64,000 nt of DNA from Variovorax sp. PBL-E5 (GCF_901827185.1 NZ_LR594672.1:62001-126000); one strand, 5' to 3'; shown: positions 1 to 7,706, counted from the stretch's first letter. The notes: a model not told the origin generated them from the letters alone. Numbers and translations: made by a program.

Positions 1-53
1 TCGAGGCTCAGGTCTGCTGCGAGCGCTTCGCTGACCACAACCTCGAGGTTGAG

Positions 54-224
54 TCAGCCCTTGGCGCGGGAGACGTGATGAACCTTCCCGCCGGCGCGGA
101 CGATGTGGTTCGACAGAATGCGAGCTTGGTCTTCGACCAAGAGGGCCGCATCTTCGCCGCCTTCGGCGGCATTGAGCTCAACGTTGAGCGTCAACATGGT
201 TTCGGTAGACGATTTCAGTTTCAT
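54..224 (-). CDS. small hypothetical protein (56 aa)
   Basis: Open frame starting at ATG 224 and ending in TGA at 54-56. It begins MKLKSSTETMLTLNVELNAA and is acidic in the middle. There is no clear Shine-Dalgarno sequence upstream, so the start is uncertain. It lies downstream of the 195-aa gene on the same strand, after that gene's terminator. The frame stays open past the stop towards the window edge, which may be the start of a next gene. No family recognised. Confidence 0.4.
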   Translation of the reverse strand: MKLKSSTETMLTLNVELNAAEGGEDAALLVEDQARILSNHIVRAGGKVHHVSRAKG

Positions 225-303
225 GATGAGTCCATTTGAAGGAGGTGAACGGGTCCTCGCTGCTGGTTGGCTTACGAGGGACCCAAAGGGTGTAGTGACA
301 CGA

Positions 304-332
304 GAAAGAAAAAGAGGACCCGAAGGTCCTCT
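304..332 (-). terminator. intrinsic terminator of the 195-aa gene
   Basis: On the minus strand GAGGACC-TTCG-GGTCCTC is followed by TTTTTCTTT, directly after the stop at 340. Confidence 0.85.
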
Positions 333-339
333 GGAATGG

Positions 340-927
340 TCAGACGCGAACGTTGGTCTCGAAGACCTTCACGAAGTAGCCGTGCTGAGCGGCCCATTCA
401 CTGACATGGTAGGCCTCCGATTCGAACTGCTGGTTGCGCTCGTCGCCGAGGCGCAGCTGGATGGTCTCGCTGGAGTCTGTGTAGACCTCGCTGTCGGTCG
501 CGCCGGTCACAGGGTCGGCAACGACGACGCGGCAGAGGCGCACCTGCTCCGAGAAGTCGCCTTGGTCCGCAAAAAACAGGTTTTCTGCATCCTGGAGCGC
601 CTCACCGAACGCGGTGCGAGCGGCAGTTTCGGTTGCGCGAAGCTGGCCGATGACCTGCTCGCCGTTATCGCGCAGGTTCTTGAGCCGTGCCGCCTCTGCG
701 TACTTCTCATCGCGCACGGCAACGCGAAGGAGGCTGGTAGCCTCCTGCGTTTCGGCTCGCGCCGTCGAGGTGGCAGCAATGGCTGCGTCCACCGCGCTAC
801 GTCGCTGGGCGAGGATTTCCTGGGCCTGCTCGAGGGTGGTCGGCTTGGCGCGCTCCGGCGCCTTCGGAGGCTTGGCTGCGGCGTTGCGTGGTGCGGTCAC
901 GGGAGCGGAAGGTTTCTTTTTGGTCAT
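340..927 (-). CDS. hypothetical protein, Lys/Ala/Pro-rich N terminus and coiled coil
   Basis: 195 aa. The first 30 residues are rich in K, A and P and look disordered. Residues about 32-110 are strongly helical (A/E/R/Q-rich, likely coiled coil). The last 60 residues are mixed and begin near the motif RLCRVVVADPVTG. The gene has its own terminator and, upstream on the minus strand, the element CCCCTATACGCC (about 946-957), matching the promoter-like motif found before many genes here. No family recognised. A DNA- or nucleoid-associated role is possible from the basic N terminus but is not shown. Confidence 0.7.
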   Translation of the reverse strand: MTKKKPSAPVTAPRNAAAKPPKAPERAKPTTLEQAQEILAQRRSAVDAAIAATSTARAETQEATSLLRVAVRDEKYAEAARLKNLRDNGEQVIGQLRATETAARTAFGEALQDAENLFFADQGDFSEQVRLCRVVVADPVTGATDSEVYTDSSETIQLRLGDERNQQFESEAYHVSEWAAQHGYFVKVFETNVRV

Positions 928-1078
928 GGTGTAGCGTTGTGAGTTGGCCTACGGCGTATAGGGGAGGCCTTGCAAGCAGTCCGGCCGCGCTTGCTCAGGC
1001 GCGATGTGGCGCCACGTGGGTGCGGTACGGGAGGCCGGCCAATGGCTACACGACGCAGGAAAACAAAGGAGCATCGAC

Positions 1079-1396
1079 TTGCACATTGCGGAAAAGCAGA
1101 CTTTCGAACGGATGGTCGAGATGGAGGGTGACGCCTGGCGAAAGGCTCAACTGGCCAATCCCAATCAGCGCTACGGGTTCCATGTCTTGCTGACGGCTTG
1201 GCAGGAGCTTCAAGCTCTGGACCCGCTGGAGCCCGCTGCAGGCATCCGAGACATCGTCGCCGAGCCCGTCATCTACGGTGAAGGCGGCTACCACCGGTAT
1301 GTCGTGTCAGACCAAGGCGAAGTGCGCTTCTCGAAGATGCACGCGCGCCAGGTCAACGTTGAAAAGGCAGTAGCCCTGGGCTTCTCGCTCACTTGA
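1079..1396 (+). CDS. hypothetical protein (105 aa), TTG start
   Basis: I chose TTG at 1079 because AAAGGAG (1065-1071) lies at good spacing. The longer frame from 1004 has no ribosome site. The protein starts MHIAEKQTFERMVEMEGDAW and contains YHRYVVSDQGEVRFSKMH. It is the only plus-strand gene at this end and converges on the tRNA operon. A GC-rich hairpin follows the stop. No family recognised. Confidence 0.6.
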   Translation: MHIAEKQTFERMVEMEGDAWRKAQLANPNQRYGFHVLLTAWQELQALDPLEPAAGIRDIVAEPVIYGEGGYHRYVVSDQGEVRFSKMHARQVNVEKAVALGFSLT

Positions 1397-1400
1397 ATTC

Positions 1401-1428
1401 AGCCGACCCTTCCGGGTCGGCTTCTCAT
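1401..1428 (+). terminator. probable intrinsic terminator
   Basis: GCCGACC-CTTC-CGGGTCGGC followed by TTCTCATT, just after the stop at 1396. The U-run is weak. Confidence 0.5.
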
Positions 1429-1437
1429 TGGCCGCAT

Positions 1438-1515
1438 TGGTCTCCGCGGCCGGCTTCGAACCGGCAACCAACAAGCTTTTAAAGCGAGCGCGTCTGCCAA
1501 TTGCGCCACGCGGAG
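1438..1515 (-). tRNA. tRNA-Leu(TAA)-like, last tRNA of the operon
   Basis: 78 nt with encoded CCA. Acceptor CTCCGCG pairs with CGCGGAG, the D-arm is Leu-like (AATTGGCAGACGC), and the loop TTTAAAA gives anticodon TAA. Two mismatches occur in the anticodon stem (CTCGC/GCTTG). The variable region is about 6 nt instead of the long arm expected of leucine tRNAs, so identity is uncertain. Confidence 0.6.
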
Positions 1516-1610
1516 GATGAAAGCCCTAGACCGGGTCGGCGGACCAGGGGAAGGCTTAGGAACGAGAAGGGCGCCCGAGGGCGGCCCGATGCAACGAACC
1601 CCGGTGGGTC

Positions 1611-2225
1611 TCAGCCCTTACGGAACCTGGCCTGCGCTTCAGCAACGCGGACCCGGAGCGTCTCAGCCAACGATTCTCCCTCATCCTCCAGAGGAGTATT
1701 GAGTGCCGTCAAAAGCTCAGCAAGGCGGTTCTGCCAAAAGTGCAAGGCAGCCGTGCCGAAGAAGACCTGGATGACCCAGGAGACGACCAGGAGCGTCGTC
1801 ACATACAACAGGCTGGCGCGGCCTCCCAAGAATAGGATGTCGTAAACCAGGGATGGGGCGAAGCCGGTGGCGCTGGCTACGAACGCCTGACGAACCGTCA
1901 GCGTCTGGCTCGGCGCAAGTTGGCGAAATGCGAGCTGGCCAATAAGTGCGGCTAGGGGCACGCCGAGCGCGACCACGAGGATGTCACCCAGCGGAAGCGA
2001 GAGCAACGGGAAGCGCAGTAGGAAGGCGCTCAGGCCGATAGCCGCCGCGGTAGCCCAGAACGCCCGACCGGCATAGCTCGCCTTGTCAGCAGCAACGAAC
2101 TCGGCGCCTTGCTTGAGGAAGGACCCGGTTCTGGCTGCAACGTCGAACACGCGGCGGCCGGCCTCGGTTGCTTGCGCGGCAGCTTGTTCGGCGGTCTCGC
2201 GCCACTGGTCGGAGTTGGATTGCAT
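1611..2225 (-). CDS. small integral membrane protein within the tRNA operon
   Basis: 204 aa. An amphipathic, Ala-rich N-terminal helix (residues 1-50) precedes about four hydrophobic segments: roughly 55-70, 78-96, 118-135 and 140-160. The C-terminal 40 residues are charged. It lies between tRNA-Leu and tRNA-Thr on the operon strand and resembles in layout the neighbouring 165-aa membrane protein. The two share the motif sequence VxQ(A/T)FxAxxxGF in the middle, so they may be paralogues. Function unknown. Confidence 0.75.
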   Translation of the reverse strand: MQSNSDQWRETAEQAAAQATEAGRRVFDVAARTGSFLKQGAEFVAADKASYAGRAFWATAAAIGLSAFLLRFPLLSLPLGDILVVALGVPLAALIGQLAFRQLAPSQTLTVRQAFVASATGFAPSLVYDILFLGGRASLLYVTTLLVVSWVIQVFFGTAALHFWQNRLAELLTALNTPLEDEGESLAETLRVRVAEAQARFRKG

Positions 2226-2304
2226 GGTGGAAGGGCTTCGAAGCGCACGGGAGGGTTTGGAGCTACGGATGAGATGGTGGACGGGCCGCGAACGGGCTGG
2301 AAGA

Positions 2305-2380
2305 TGGTGCCACTTGTCCGATTCGAACGGACGTCCAACTCCTTACAAAGGAGCTGCTCTGGCCTCTGAGCTAAAGCGGC
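2305..2380 (-). tRNA. tRNA-Thr(TGT)
   Basis: 76 nt, CCA encoded. Acceptor GCCGCTT/AAGTGGC (one G-U pair), loop TTTGTAA, canonical T-loop TTCGAAT. Confidence 0.93.
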
Positions 2381-2393
2381 GGGAGAAGGTGGT

Positions 2394-2891
2394 CTAGTCG
2401 AGGGCTCGCTCGAGCGCGCTGATGGCAGCGAAGCCAATCAGAAACTGGGCAAATAGGACGCCGAGCAATGCGCCGGCCATCCAAACCAAGCCTTCGTCGG
2501 TAGCCAGTTCGGCTGCTTCGCTGAAGCCGAAATCCATGAGGCCCACCGCGCGAAACAGGAGACTGAGCGAAGACCAGACAAGGAGGGAGCCAAAGCCGAG
2601 GCTGCAGGCAATGAAGGTCTGCATCCAACTGTAGCTTGAAGACATGCTAAGACGTCGGTAGACGAGCAACCCGGCGCAGGCTGCACCCGGGACGGCGATG
2701 AGCCAGACCCAGAGAAGAGGAAAAGGAAGGATGCCCACGAGGAATGAAAGCATCAAGTAGGCGGCAGGGATGGCCGCTACGCTCCCCCAGTACGGCAGGC
2801 GCCAGTTGTCGTCGTTGGCCCCAGCGAAGGGACTCTTGGCCTTCGGCGGAGTCGCGGGGAGGCGGCGGGTCGATTTGGGGGAATAGGCCAT
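2394..2891 (-). CDS. small integral membrane protein within the tRNA operon
   Basis: 165 aa. A Lys/Pro-rich cytoplasmic N terminus (1-30) is followed by four hydrophobic segments at about 33-55, 58-76, 92-112 and 135-158. The central sequence YSWMQTFIACSLGFGSLLVW resembles the centre of the 204-aa membrane protein just downstream. It has its own promoter-like element (TATAAG then CTACAC, 2915-2936). Function unknown. Confidence 0.75.
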   Translation of the reverse strand: MAYSPKSTRRLPATPPKAKSPFAGANDDNWRLPYWGSVAAIPAAYLMLSFLVGILPFPLLWVWLIAVPGAACAGLLVYRRLSMSSSYSWMQTFIACSLGFGSLLVWSSLSLLFRAVGLMDFGFSEAAELATDEGLVWMAGALLGVLFAQFLIGFAAISALERALD

Positions 2892-2914
2892 AGCGAGAAT
2901 ATGTGAGTTCTCCC

Positions 2915-2936
2915 GTGTAGGCCCCCGTCTTATACC
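2915..2936 (-). promoter_or_regulatory. plasmid-type promoter element
   Basis: Minus strand TATAAG, 8 nt, CTACACG, about 25 nt upstream of the 165-aa gene. It matches the motif repeated before many genes in this window. Confidence 0.5.
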
Positions 2937-3148
2937 TGGCGCGCCCTGAGCAGCGCCTCAAGAATGACGTTGCTGGGAATCGCAGCAGGGTGCTTCAGCG
3001 CGTCGAGAGTCTCACTCGTGATGCGCCTGAGGTCGCGCTCAACGTGAGAGCGCAACGCAGTACTGGAGGCGCAGGGCGTTCCCGCTCGATAGGCCGCGTC
3101 GCGTCGATAGAGGGCGCTACGGGCTTGTTTTGATGGGAGGGTGACCAT
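2930..3148 (-). CDS. hypothetical protein (72 aa)
   Basis: Start ATG 3148 chosen because AAGGAGG lies 5-11 nt upstream on the minus strand. Sequence begins MVTLPSKQARSALYRRDAAY and contains ERDLRRITSETLDAL. It is basic and helical. It sits between tRNA-Arg and the 165-aa membrane protein, on the operon strand. No family recognised. Confidence 0.65.
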   Translation of the reverse strand: MVTLPSKQARSALYRRDAAYRAGTPCASSTALRSHVERDLRRITSETLDALKHPAAIPSNVILEALLRARQV

Positions 3149-3185
3149 GGGGGCCTCCTTGCCTGTAGGTCGTGTTGCGAAAAAT

Positions 3186-3261
3186 GGAGCGCCCTGCAGG
3201 AGTCGAACCCGCATGTTTCCCTGTAGAAGAGGGATGCCTCAGTCCATTCGGCCAAGGGCGC
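3186..3261 (-). tRNA. tRNA-Arg(TCT)
   Basis: 76 nt, CCA encoded. Acceptor GCGCCCT/AGGGCGC, loop CTTCTAC, T-loop TTCGACT. Confidence 0.92.
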
Positions 3262-3270
3262 GCAAAAGAA

Positions 3271-3295
3271 AAAGCGGGGCTTCGGCCCCGCTTTT
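3271..3295 (-). terminator. intrinsic terminator inside the tRNA operon
   Basis: Minus strand AAGCGGGGCC-GAA-GCCCCGCTT followed by TTT-C-TTTT, immediately after the HNH gene. It lies upstream of further tRNAs, so the operon would need antitermination or separate promoters to pass it. Confidence 0.75.
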
Positions 3296-3299
3296 GCAC

Positions 3300-3863
3300 T
3301 TAGGAGTGCAGCCGGCTGTGCTTCGGCACACGTGCGAGCAGGAAATCTGCTTGGCTAGCCAAGATGTTCCGGCTCTCAAGGATGAGCGACTCAAAGCGGC
3401 TCGGCCTGTACGGTAGGTAGAGCAACGGCATGCCTGCCTGTTCCGGCGTGCGGCACCCCTTGCGTTGGTTGCAGGGGTGGCACGCACTCACGAGGTTCTC
3501 CCACGAGTAGGCCCCGCCCTGCGCGTCAGGGGTGACGTGCTCTGCCTCGAGCTTGTCGTGGCTGAAGCGTTCCCCGCAGTACGCGCAGATGTGCAGGTCA
3601 CGCTTGAAGAGGCGCCGGCGGTCGAGGGGCGCGTAGTTGAAGTCGGTGACGACATGCGACTTGCTGTCCACAACCAGGATGGAATGGACTTCAAGAATCG
3701 ACTGCTTGCCGGTCTTCGCGTTCATGCCGCCGCGCAGTGTCATCGCGACGTCGCCGAAGGACGTCTGCACGATGCCTCGAGAGAAGAGGTTCAGGGCCTC
3801 AGCCGCTCCAATCCACCGGTCAGGCGTATATGCGCGGTCGACGGCCAGGATACGGGGTTCCAT
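3300..3863 (-). CDS. HNH endonuclease
   Basis: 187 aa. The HNH core spans residues about 94-140: CAYC zinc knuckle, EAEHVTPDAQGG, WENLVSACHPCNQRKG. The conserved pieces are the paired CxxC motifs, the catalytic EH and the terminal N. This architecture is widespread in phages and plasmids as a free-standing or homing nuclease. It lies between tRNA-Val/119-aa gene and tRNA-Arg and is followed by a strong terminator. The target is unknown; tRNA genes are frequent homing sites. Confidence 0.88.
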   Translation of the reverse strand: MEPRILAVDRAYTPDRWIGAAEALNLFSRGIVQTSFGDVAMTLRGGMNAKTGKQSILEVHSILVVDSKSHVVTDFNYAPLDRRRLFKRDLHICAYCGERFSHDKLEAEHVTPDAQGGAYSWENLVSACHPCNQRKGCRTPEQAGMPLLYLPYRPSRFESLILESRNILASQADFLLARVPKHSRLHS

Positions 3864-4019
3864 ACTTGGCTCCAGGTTCAGGTGGGGAGAGATTCGCGCC
3901 CACGCCGGCTGGCGAGGACTGCGAGAAAAGTTCGGCTACCCCCTGCCTCGTCTAGCGACTGGAGCTGCGAAAAGTGGGGCTCCGGGTTAGGTTGATGAGA
4001 GGCGTCGCACGCGTGCGCC

Positions 4020-4379
4020 TTAGAGTTCGAAAGGCGCCGGCAGCCCATTGGTGACAAAAAGCTGCTGCAGCGCATGGATGGTCATGCCGGTCTTGCGAGC
4101 AGCAAGGCGCGCGGAGCACCAGCCGCAGTCGATAGCGCGGTGAAGCCTGACCACAGAGTCATAGTCCTGCGCCGTGGCCGGCGTCCAGCTTGTCAGCAGT
4201 CTGATGATGGAGAGGGTGCGGTCAACGCCGGCGGCAACCTTGGGGTCGCGAAGCTTGAGAGCAAATGTGGCGTAGTCGCTCTCCTTGACGTGGGCCTGGA
4301 TGGCCGGGTCGGGCGTCAGTTCGCAGAACACGTTCTTTGCATGTTCGAGCTCGGCTGGGGTCAGGGTCGCTGTCGTCAT
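4020..4379 (-). CDS. hypothetical protein (119 aa)
   Basis: Start ATG 4379 chosen because GGAG lies 6 nt upstream; the longer frame would run through two tRNAs. Sequence begins MTTATLTPAELEHAKNVFCE. The C-terminal part (CSARLAARKTGMTIHALQQLF) looks like a helix-turn-helix, so DNA binding is possible. Located in the tRNA operon. No family recognised. Confidence 0.65.
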   Translation of the reverse strand: MTTATLTPAELEHAKNVFCELTPDPAIQAHVKESDYATFALKLRDPKVAAGVDRTLSIIRLLTSWTPATAQDYDSVVRLHRAIDCGWCSARLAARKTGMTIHALQQLFVTNGLPAPFEL

Positions 4380-4396
4380 GGTGTTCTCCGGTGAAT

Positions 4397-4471
4397 TGGT
4401 ACGCGACGGTGGTCTCGAACCACCGACCTCTTGGATGTCAACCAAGCGCTCTACCCCTGAGCTAGTCGCGC
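4397..4471 (-). tRNA. tRNA-Val(GAC)
   Basis: 75 nt, CCA encoded. Acceptor GCGCGAC/GTCGCGT (one G-U), loop TTGACAT. Confidence 0.93.
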
Positions 4472-4477
4472 GAGGAA

Positions 4478-4552
4478 TGGTGCCCACGGTCTGAATCGAA
4501 CAGACGTAAGCCTGCCTACGATGCAGGAGCACTACCACTGTGCTACGGGGGC
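4478..4552 (-). tRNA. tRNA-Thr(CGT)
   Basis: 75 nt, CCA encoded, loop ATCGTAG. The acceptor GCCCCCG/CGTGGGC has one mismatch at pair 5-68. Confidence 0.88.
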
Positions 4553-4612
4553 GGGTATGGGTCGTGAAGGGAGGGGGTTTAGCAGCAGCTGCTGGTTACA
4601 GCTGCCGATGTG

Positions 4613-4688
4613 TGGAGCGCCATGCAAGGTTTGAACTTGCGACCGAGGGTCTAGGAGGCCCTTGTTCTATCCACTGAACTAATGGCGC
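4613..4688 (-). tRNA. tRNA-Arg(CCT)
   Basis: 76 nt, CCA encoded. Acceptor GCGCCAT/ATGGCGC, loop CTCCTAG, mismatch at 31-39. Confidence 0.9.
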
Positions 4689-4695
4689 GCGAGGG

Positions 4696-4771
4696 TGGTG
4701 GGCCGCCCCGGTTTCGAACCGGGGACCTTCGGATTAAGAGTCCGTTGCTCTGCCAGCTGAGCTAGCGACCC
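4696..4771 (-). tRNA. tRNA-Lys(CTT), copy 1
   Basis: 76 nt, CCA encoded. Acceptor GGGTCGC/GCGGCCC, loop CTCTTAA. Confidence 0.94.
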
Positions 4772-4823
4772 GATGTGGTGAGACTCGAACGCGCAAGGGC
4801 GCCGTCCGAAAGAAATGTTGGTG

Positions 4824-4899
4824 TGGTGGGCCGCCCCGGGCTCGAACCGGGGACCTACGGAGTAAGAGTCCGCCGCTCTTCCAGCTGAGCTAGCGACCC
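4824..4899 (-). tRNA. tRNA-Lys(CTT), copy 2
   Basis: 76 nt, CCA encoded. Same acceptor as copy 1 and nearly identical T-arm; loop CTCTTAC. The two copies flank a remnant of about 50 nt and look like a tandem duplication. Confidence 0.92.
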
Positions 4900-4926
4900 A
4901 CGAAATTTGGAAGCAAGAGAGTGCTT

Positions 4927-5003
4927 TGGGTTGAACGACGAGATTCGAACTCGCGATGGAAGGGTCACAGCCTTCAGCCTTGGACCGCTAGGCGACGTCC
5001 AAC
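4927..5003 (-). tRNA. tRNA-His(GTG)
   Basis: 77 nt with the extra 5' G(-1) opposite C73, the histidine identity pair. Loop CTGTGAC, CCA encoded. Confidence 0.93.
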
Positions 5004-5159
5004 CCAAAAAACTCTCGAACGGGGAGGGGAGGCCAGCGCGACGGTGCGCTGACAGCAAATTGGTGGGAGGGAATCGGGCGTCTTACCCTTCCGCTTGTTC
5101 GCTTTTCAGACCACCCTCCCGGCGGCCTCGCGGCGGTCGTTTCTCTTGCGCAAGATTGA

Positions 5160-5250
5160 TGGCGGAGAGCCAGGGAGTCGAACCCTGTCGCCTATTCATC
5201 ACAGACGCCTGCTTTCCAAGCAGGTGCATTGACCGTCCTGCCCGCTCTCC
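5160..5250 (-). tRNA. tRNA-Ser(GGA)
   Basis: 91 nt class II tRNA with long variable arm. Acceptor GGAGAGC/GCTCTCC, loop TTGGAAA, discriminator G, CCA encoded. Confidence 0.94.
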
Positions 5251-5278
5251 GTGTGGTGTAAGGGCGCTACCCCTGAAT

Positions 5279-5370
5279 TGGCGGAAGTGGAGGGATTCGA
5301 ACCCCCGGGCCGTCTTGCGACGGCCAGCTGTTTAGCAAACAGCCCTCATAGGCCTCTCGAGCACACTTCC
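5279..5370 (-). tRNA. tRNA-Ser(GCT)
   Basis: 92 nt class II tRNA. Acceptor GGAAGTG/CACTTCC, loop TTGCTAA, long variable arm, CCA encoded. Confidence 0.94.
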
Positions 5371-5381
5371 AAAAACATGTT

Positions 5382-6116
5382 CTAGCCTGGCCGACGGTTG
5401 TGTCGGTGCGGGCTGACCCAGCCAGGCCGGTGCGCCTTTGTTGGGGCGGCGGCAAGGGCCGTGGGATTTTCGGCACCGACTGGAGACAAGGTCGATGCCA
5501 GGAGCATCGCTCGAAGTTCAGGGAGCCTGTCGCGCGGCGTCAGAACTGAACTGTTGAAGCACCACACGCCGGCAACTTGGTGAAGGTGCCTCAGCTGATG
5601 GTGCAGAAGGCAGAGCACCTCAAGATTCTCCTTTTCGTTGTGCCTGCGGTTGCCGTCAATATGGTGTACGTGCAGTACCGGCCGGAACGCGCACCCGCAG
5701 TCCGCGCATTTCGCTCCTGGGGTTTTCGCCAGGTCTCCGTATCGCGACTTCGCGGTGCCGTAATGAGAAGGCTTTACCTGAGGCACCGCTCCACCAATCT
5801 TCTTGGCGGCTGACAGGCATCGGTGCGAGCAGAACACCAGGCCAGACTTCGCCGCATCAATTCGGCTTTTCGTGGCGCTCACGGTCGTGCCGCAGACTGG
5901 GCAGGGGACACTGAAGCGGCTTCTTGCGAGGCCCGCGGCGGTCGAACACGCCAGCGAACAAAACGCTTGCTTCGGCCGACTTGCCGACACCGTCAAGCGG
6001 CGCACGAAACTCTTTGAGCAGTGTTCACACTCGTGCCATTCGCCCGGTCGGGACCTTCCGCTCTTCTCGACGAAGCGAGGCGGACCGGGCAGGGATAGTG
6101 GTGGCTTGCGAGACAC
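5382..6116 (-). CDS. HNH endonuclease with N-terminal zinc fingers
   Basis: 244 aa. Two treble-clef-like zinc modules come first: CEHC with FCSLAC at about 30-56, and CPVC with FCSHRC at about 72-100. The HNH core follows at about 136-178 (CADCGC, HVHHIDGNRRHN, NLEVLCLLHHQLRH). The tail is Pro/Ala-rich. It lies between tRNA-Ser(GCT) and tRNA-Val(TAC). The stop is only 11 nt from the tRNA-Ser 5' end, so it is likely co-transcribed. This looks like a free-standing homing-type endonuclease; its cut site is unknown. Confidence 0.88.
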   Translation of the reverse strand: MSRKPPLSLPGPPRFVEKSGRSRPGEWHECEHCSKSFVRRLTVSASRPKQAFCSLACSTAAGLARSRFSVPCPVCGTTVSATKSRIDAAKSGLVFCSHRCLSAAKKIGGAVPQVKPSHYGTAKSRYGDLAKTPGAKCADCGCAFRPVLHVHHIDGNRRHNEKENLEVLCLLHHQLRHLHQVAGVWCFNSSVLTPRDRLPELRAMLLASTLSPVGAENPTALAAAPTKAHRPGWVSPHRHNRRPG

Positions 6117-6198
6117 CCATCGTGAAGCGTGTCGATTTAGCCGCCGGTGAACGGCAAGGATGCGCCTGGGCTCAACAATGGCGCGGACTTCGGAACGG

Positions 6199-6276
6199 TG
6201 GTACCCGGTGTCTGATTCGAACAGACGACCCCCCGCATGTAAGGCGGGTGCTGCTAACCAACTGAGCTAACCGGGC
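6199..6276 (-). tRNA. tRNA-Val(TAC)
   Basis: 78 nt, CCA encoded. Acceptor GCCCGGT/ACCGGGT, loop CTTACAT. Confidence 0.92.
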
Positions 6277-6373
6277 GTTGCAGGGAATCAAAGCTGCCCA
6301 AGCCCGTCAGGACGACAAGGCTGACTTCAATTGCCAGGTGTGGGACCTCCACGGGCCTGGGCAGGTTGATGTA

Positions 6374-6449
6374 TGGCTCCAAGGGAGGGCATCGAACCCC
6401 CGACCACGCGAGTAACAGTCGCATGCTCTACCAGCTGAGCTACCTTGGA
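6374..6449 (-). tRNA. tRNA-Asn(GTT)
   Basis: 76 nt, CCA encoded. Acceptor TCCAAGG/CCTTGGA, loop CTGTTAC, discriminator G. Confidence 0.94.
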
Positions 6450-6465
6450 ATGGAAACGTTGTGGA

Positions 6466-6541
6466 TGGTGGAGCTGACCGGAGTTGAACCGACGACCTCA
6501 TCGCTGCCGGCGATGCGCTCTTCCAGTTGAGCTACAGCCCC
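6466..6541 (-). tRNA. tRNA-Ala(GGC)
   Basis: 76 nt, CCA encoded. Acceptor GGGGCTG/CAGCTCC with the alanine-type G3-U70 position, loop CCGGCAG. Confidence 0.93.
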
Positions 6542-6802
6542 GTGAGAGGGGGGAGATAGGGCCCGTCTTGTTAGCACGGGGGATGGGTAACCTTCATTGC
6601 CTGTTTCCAGGCACCAGGCGGTATCGCGAATCCCCCCTGGCTGAGTACCCTCCGGGTGTCGCTGGCGTTGCCGACAACGTCTCTCCGGAGCTACGTATGA
6701 AGTCTCGGCGCGGCGCGGTACTCACCCTGCTCCCTACAGTCTCAGCGTGTGCATCTGAGCGGAAGCGGGCTTTCCCGCGGCTTACATCACCTCAACCACG
6801 CC

Positions 6803-6874
6803 TTCTGAGCCAAGAGTTCAACTTGGGACCTCCGGACTTGTCCGGTGCTCTGAGCTTCCTTGAGCTATCTCAAT
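6803..6874 (-). pseudogene. decayed tRNA-like sequence
   Basis: A D-arm (GCTC...GAGC), an anticodon-like hairpin with only a 6-nt loop (CCGG-ACAAGT-CCGG) and a T-arm (CCAAG-TTGAACT-CTTGG) follow in the right order and spacing. The T-loop lacks the conserved TTC and the acceptor ends do not pair. This is read as a tRNA relic. Confidence 0.45.
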
Positions 6875-6936
6875 GCGTGGAGGTCGTGACTTACGGACGA
6901 CCTGTCGACAACTCCCCCGCCGACTGGGTTAACTGA

Positions 6937-7001
6937 TGCTGCAAGCAGGGCTCGCACCTGCGTCCTGGGCCAATCGCCCCGCTCTGACCATCCGGCAAGG
7001 T
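6937..7001 (-). pseudogene. second decayed tRNA-like sequence
   Basis: T-arm GCAGG-TGCGAGC-CCTGC and a degenerate anticodon hairpin (GGGC-GATTG-GCCC) remain, with a partial D-loop. No pairing acceptor stem was found. Confidence 0.35.
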
Positions 7002-7188
7002 TTGCCGAACTTGTCCGCGCACACCGCGGCCGTGATTGAGCTATTGCGCATCAGAGGCCTCGCGGCCTCCCGTGGACACTCACCCTAAGGTGCACCTGCC
7101 ATCGGGTCAGGTGTGAGACGCGGGCCTGCTTGTCGGGGAAGGCTCTTGCGAGCGTTCGGCGAATCGGCGATTCCGGCTTCTCAAAACT

Positions 7189-7264
7189 TGGTGCTGACGA
7201 AGGGCTTCGAACCCCTGACCTCTCCCATACCAAGGGAGTGCTCTACCAACTGAGCCACATCAGC
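7189..7264 (-). tRNA. tRNA-Thr(GGT)
   Basis: 76 nt, CCA encoded. Acceptor GCTGATG/CGTCAGC, loop TTGGTAT. Confidence 0.94.
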
Positions 7265-7308
7265 GTTTGCCGCTCTTGCGAGCAGCGAGCAACCTATAGG
7301 GCGCCGTT

Positions 7309-7488
7309 TTATACGCGGGCAGCGTCTCCGCGAGGCTGGCCGGAGCCGGCCGCGCAGGCCTGGAAGATTCCGGTGAACTGCTCGACGAGCTTGTCGGCAA
7401 CCATGTTCATCCGCTTGATGAGCGCCACGCACTCGGCCCGGGTGGTGGGCCGGTGCGCCGGCGCGGTGCTGAGGTCAAAGTCTTGCAT
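7309..7488 (-). CDS. small hypothetical protein (59 aa)
   Basis: Start ATG 7488 with CAGGAG 6 nt upstream. It begins MQDFDLSTAPAHRPTTRAEC and contains the helix ALIKRMNMVADKLVEQFTGI. Its ribosome site overlaps the end of the 54-aa gene (stop at 7501), so the two are translationally linked. Both share a short plan (disordered start, amphipathic helix) and may be paralogous. Function unknown. Confidence 0.65.
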   Translation of the reverse strand: MQDFDLSTAPAHRPTTRAECVALIKRMNMVADKLVEQFTGIFQACAAGSGQPRGDAARV

Positions 7489-7500
7489 CGTGTGCTCCTG

Positions 7501-7665
7501 TCATTGGCGCTTCTTGTCCTGCTCGGCCTGGCAGGCCTCGAAGACAGCGTCAAGTTGTTCGTTCACCTGCTGGATGAGGCTGAGCGCCTCGTCGAGGAGG
7601 GCGATGTAGTCAGCCTTGGTCTTGGGCTTCACCATCGCGTAGATGTCGAATCCGAGGTCCATCAT
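7501..7665 (-). CDS. small hypothetical protein (54 aa)
   Basis: Start ATG 7665 with GGAG upstream; a second ATG follows immediately. Sequence MMDLGFDIYAMVKPKTKADY is followed by one long acidic helix. It is in the tRNA operon, directly before the 59-aa gene. No family recognised. Confidence 0.65.
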   Translation of the reverse strand: MMDLGFDIYAMVKPKTKADYIALLDEALSLIQQVNEQLDAVFEACQAEQDKKRQ

Positions 7666-7706
7666 GTTGTGCTCCGGGGTCTATGCCCGCGCAGCACCTG
7701 CGCGGG

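Larger units (their letters stand above)
6542..7188 (-). other. spacer in tRNA operon with tRNA relics and hairpins
   Basis: About 650 nt without a convincing protein gene. It contains small hairpins (for example GCCTG-TTTC-CAGGC near 6600 and AAGCGGG-CTTT-CCCGC near 6767) and the two tRNA-like relics described separately. Confidence 0.5.
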
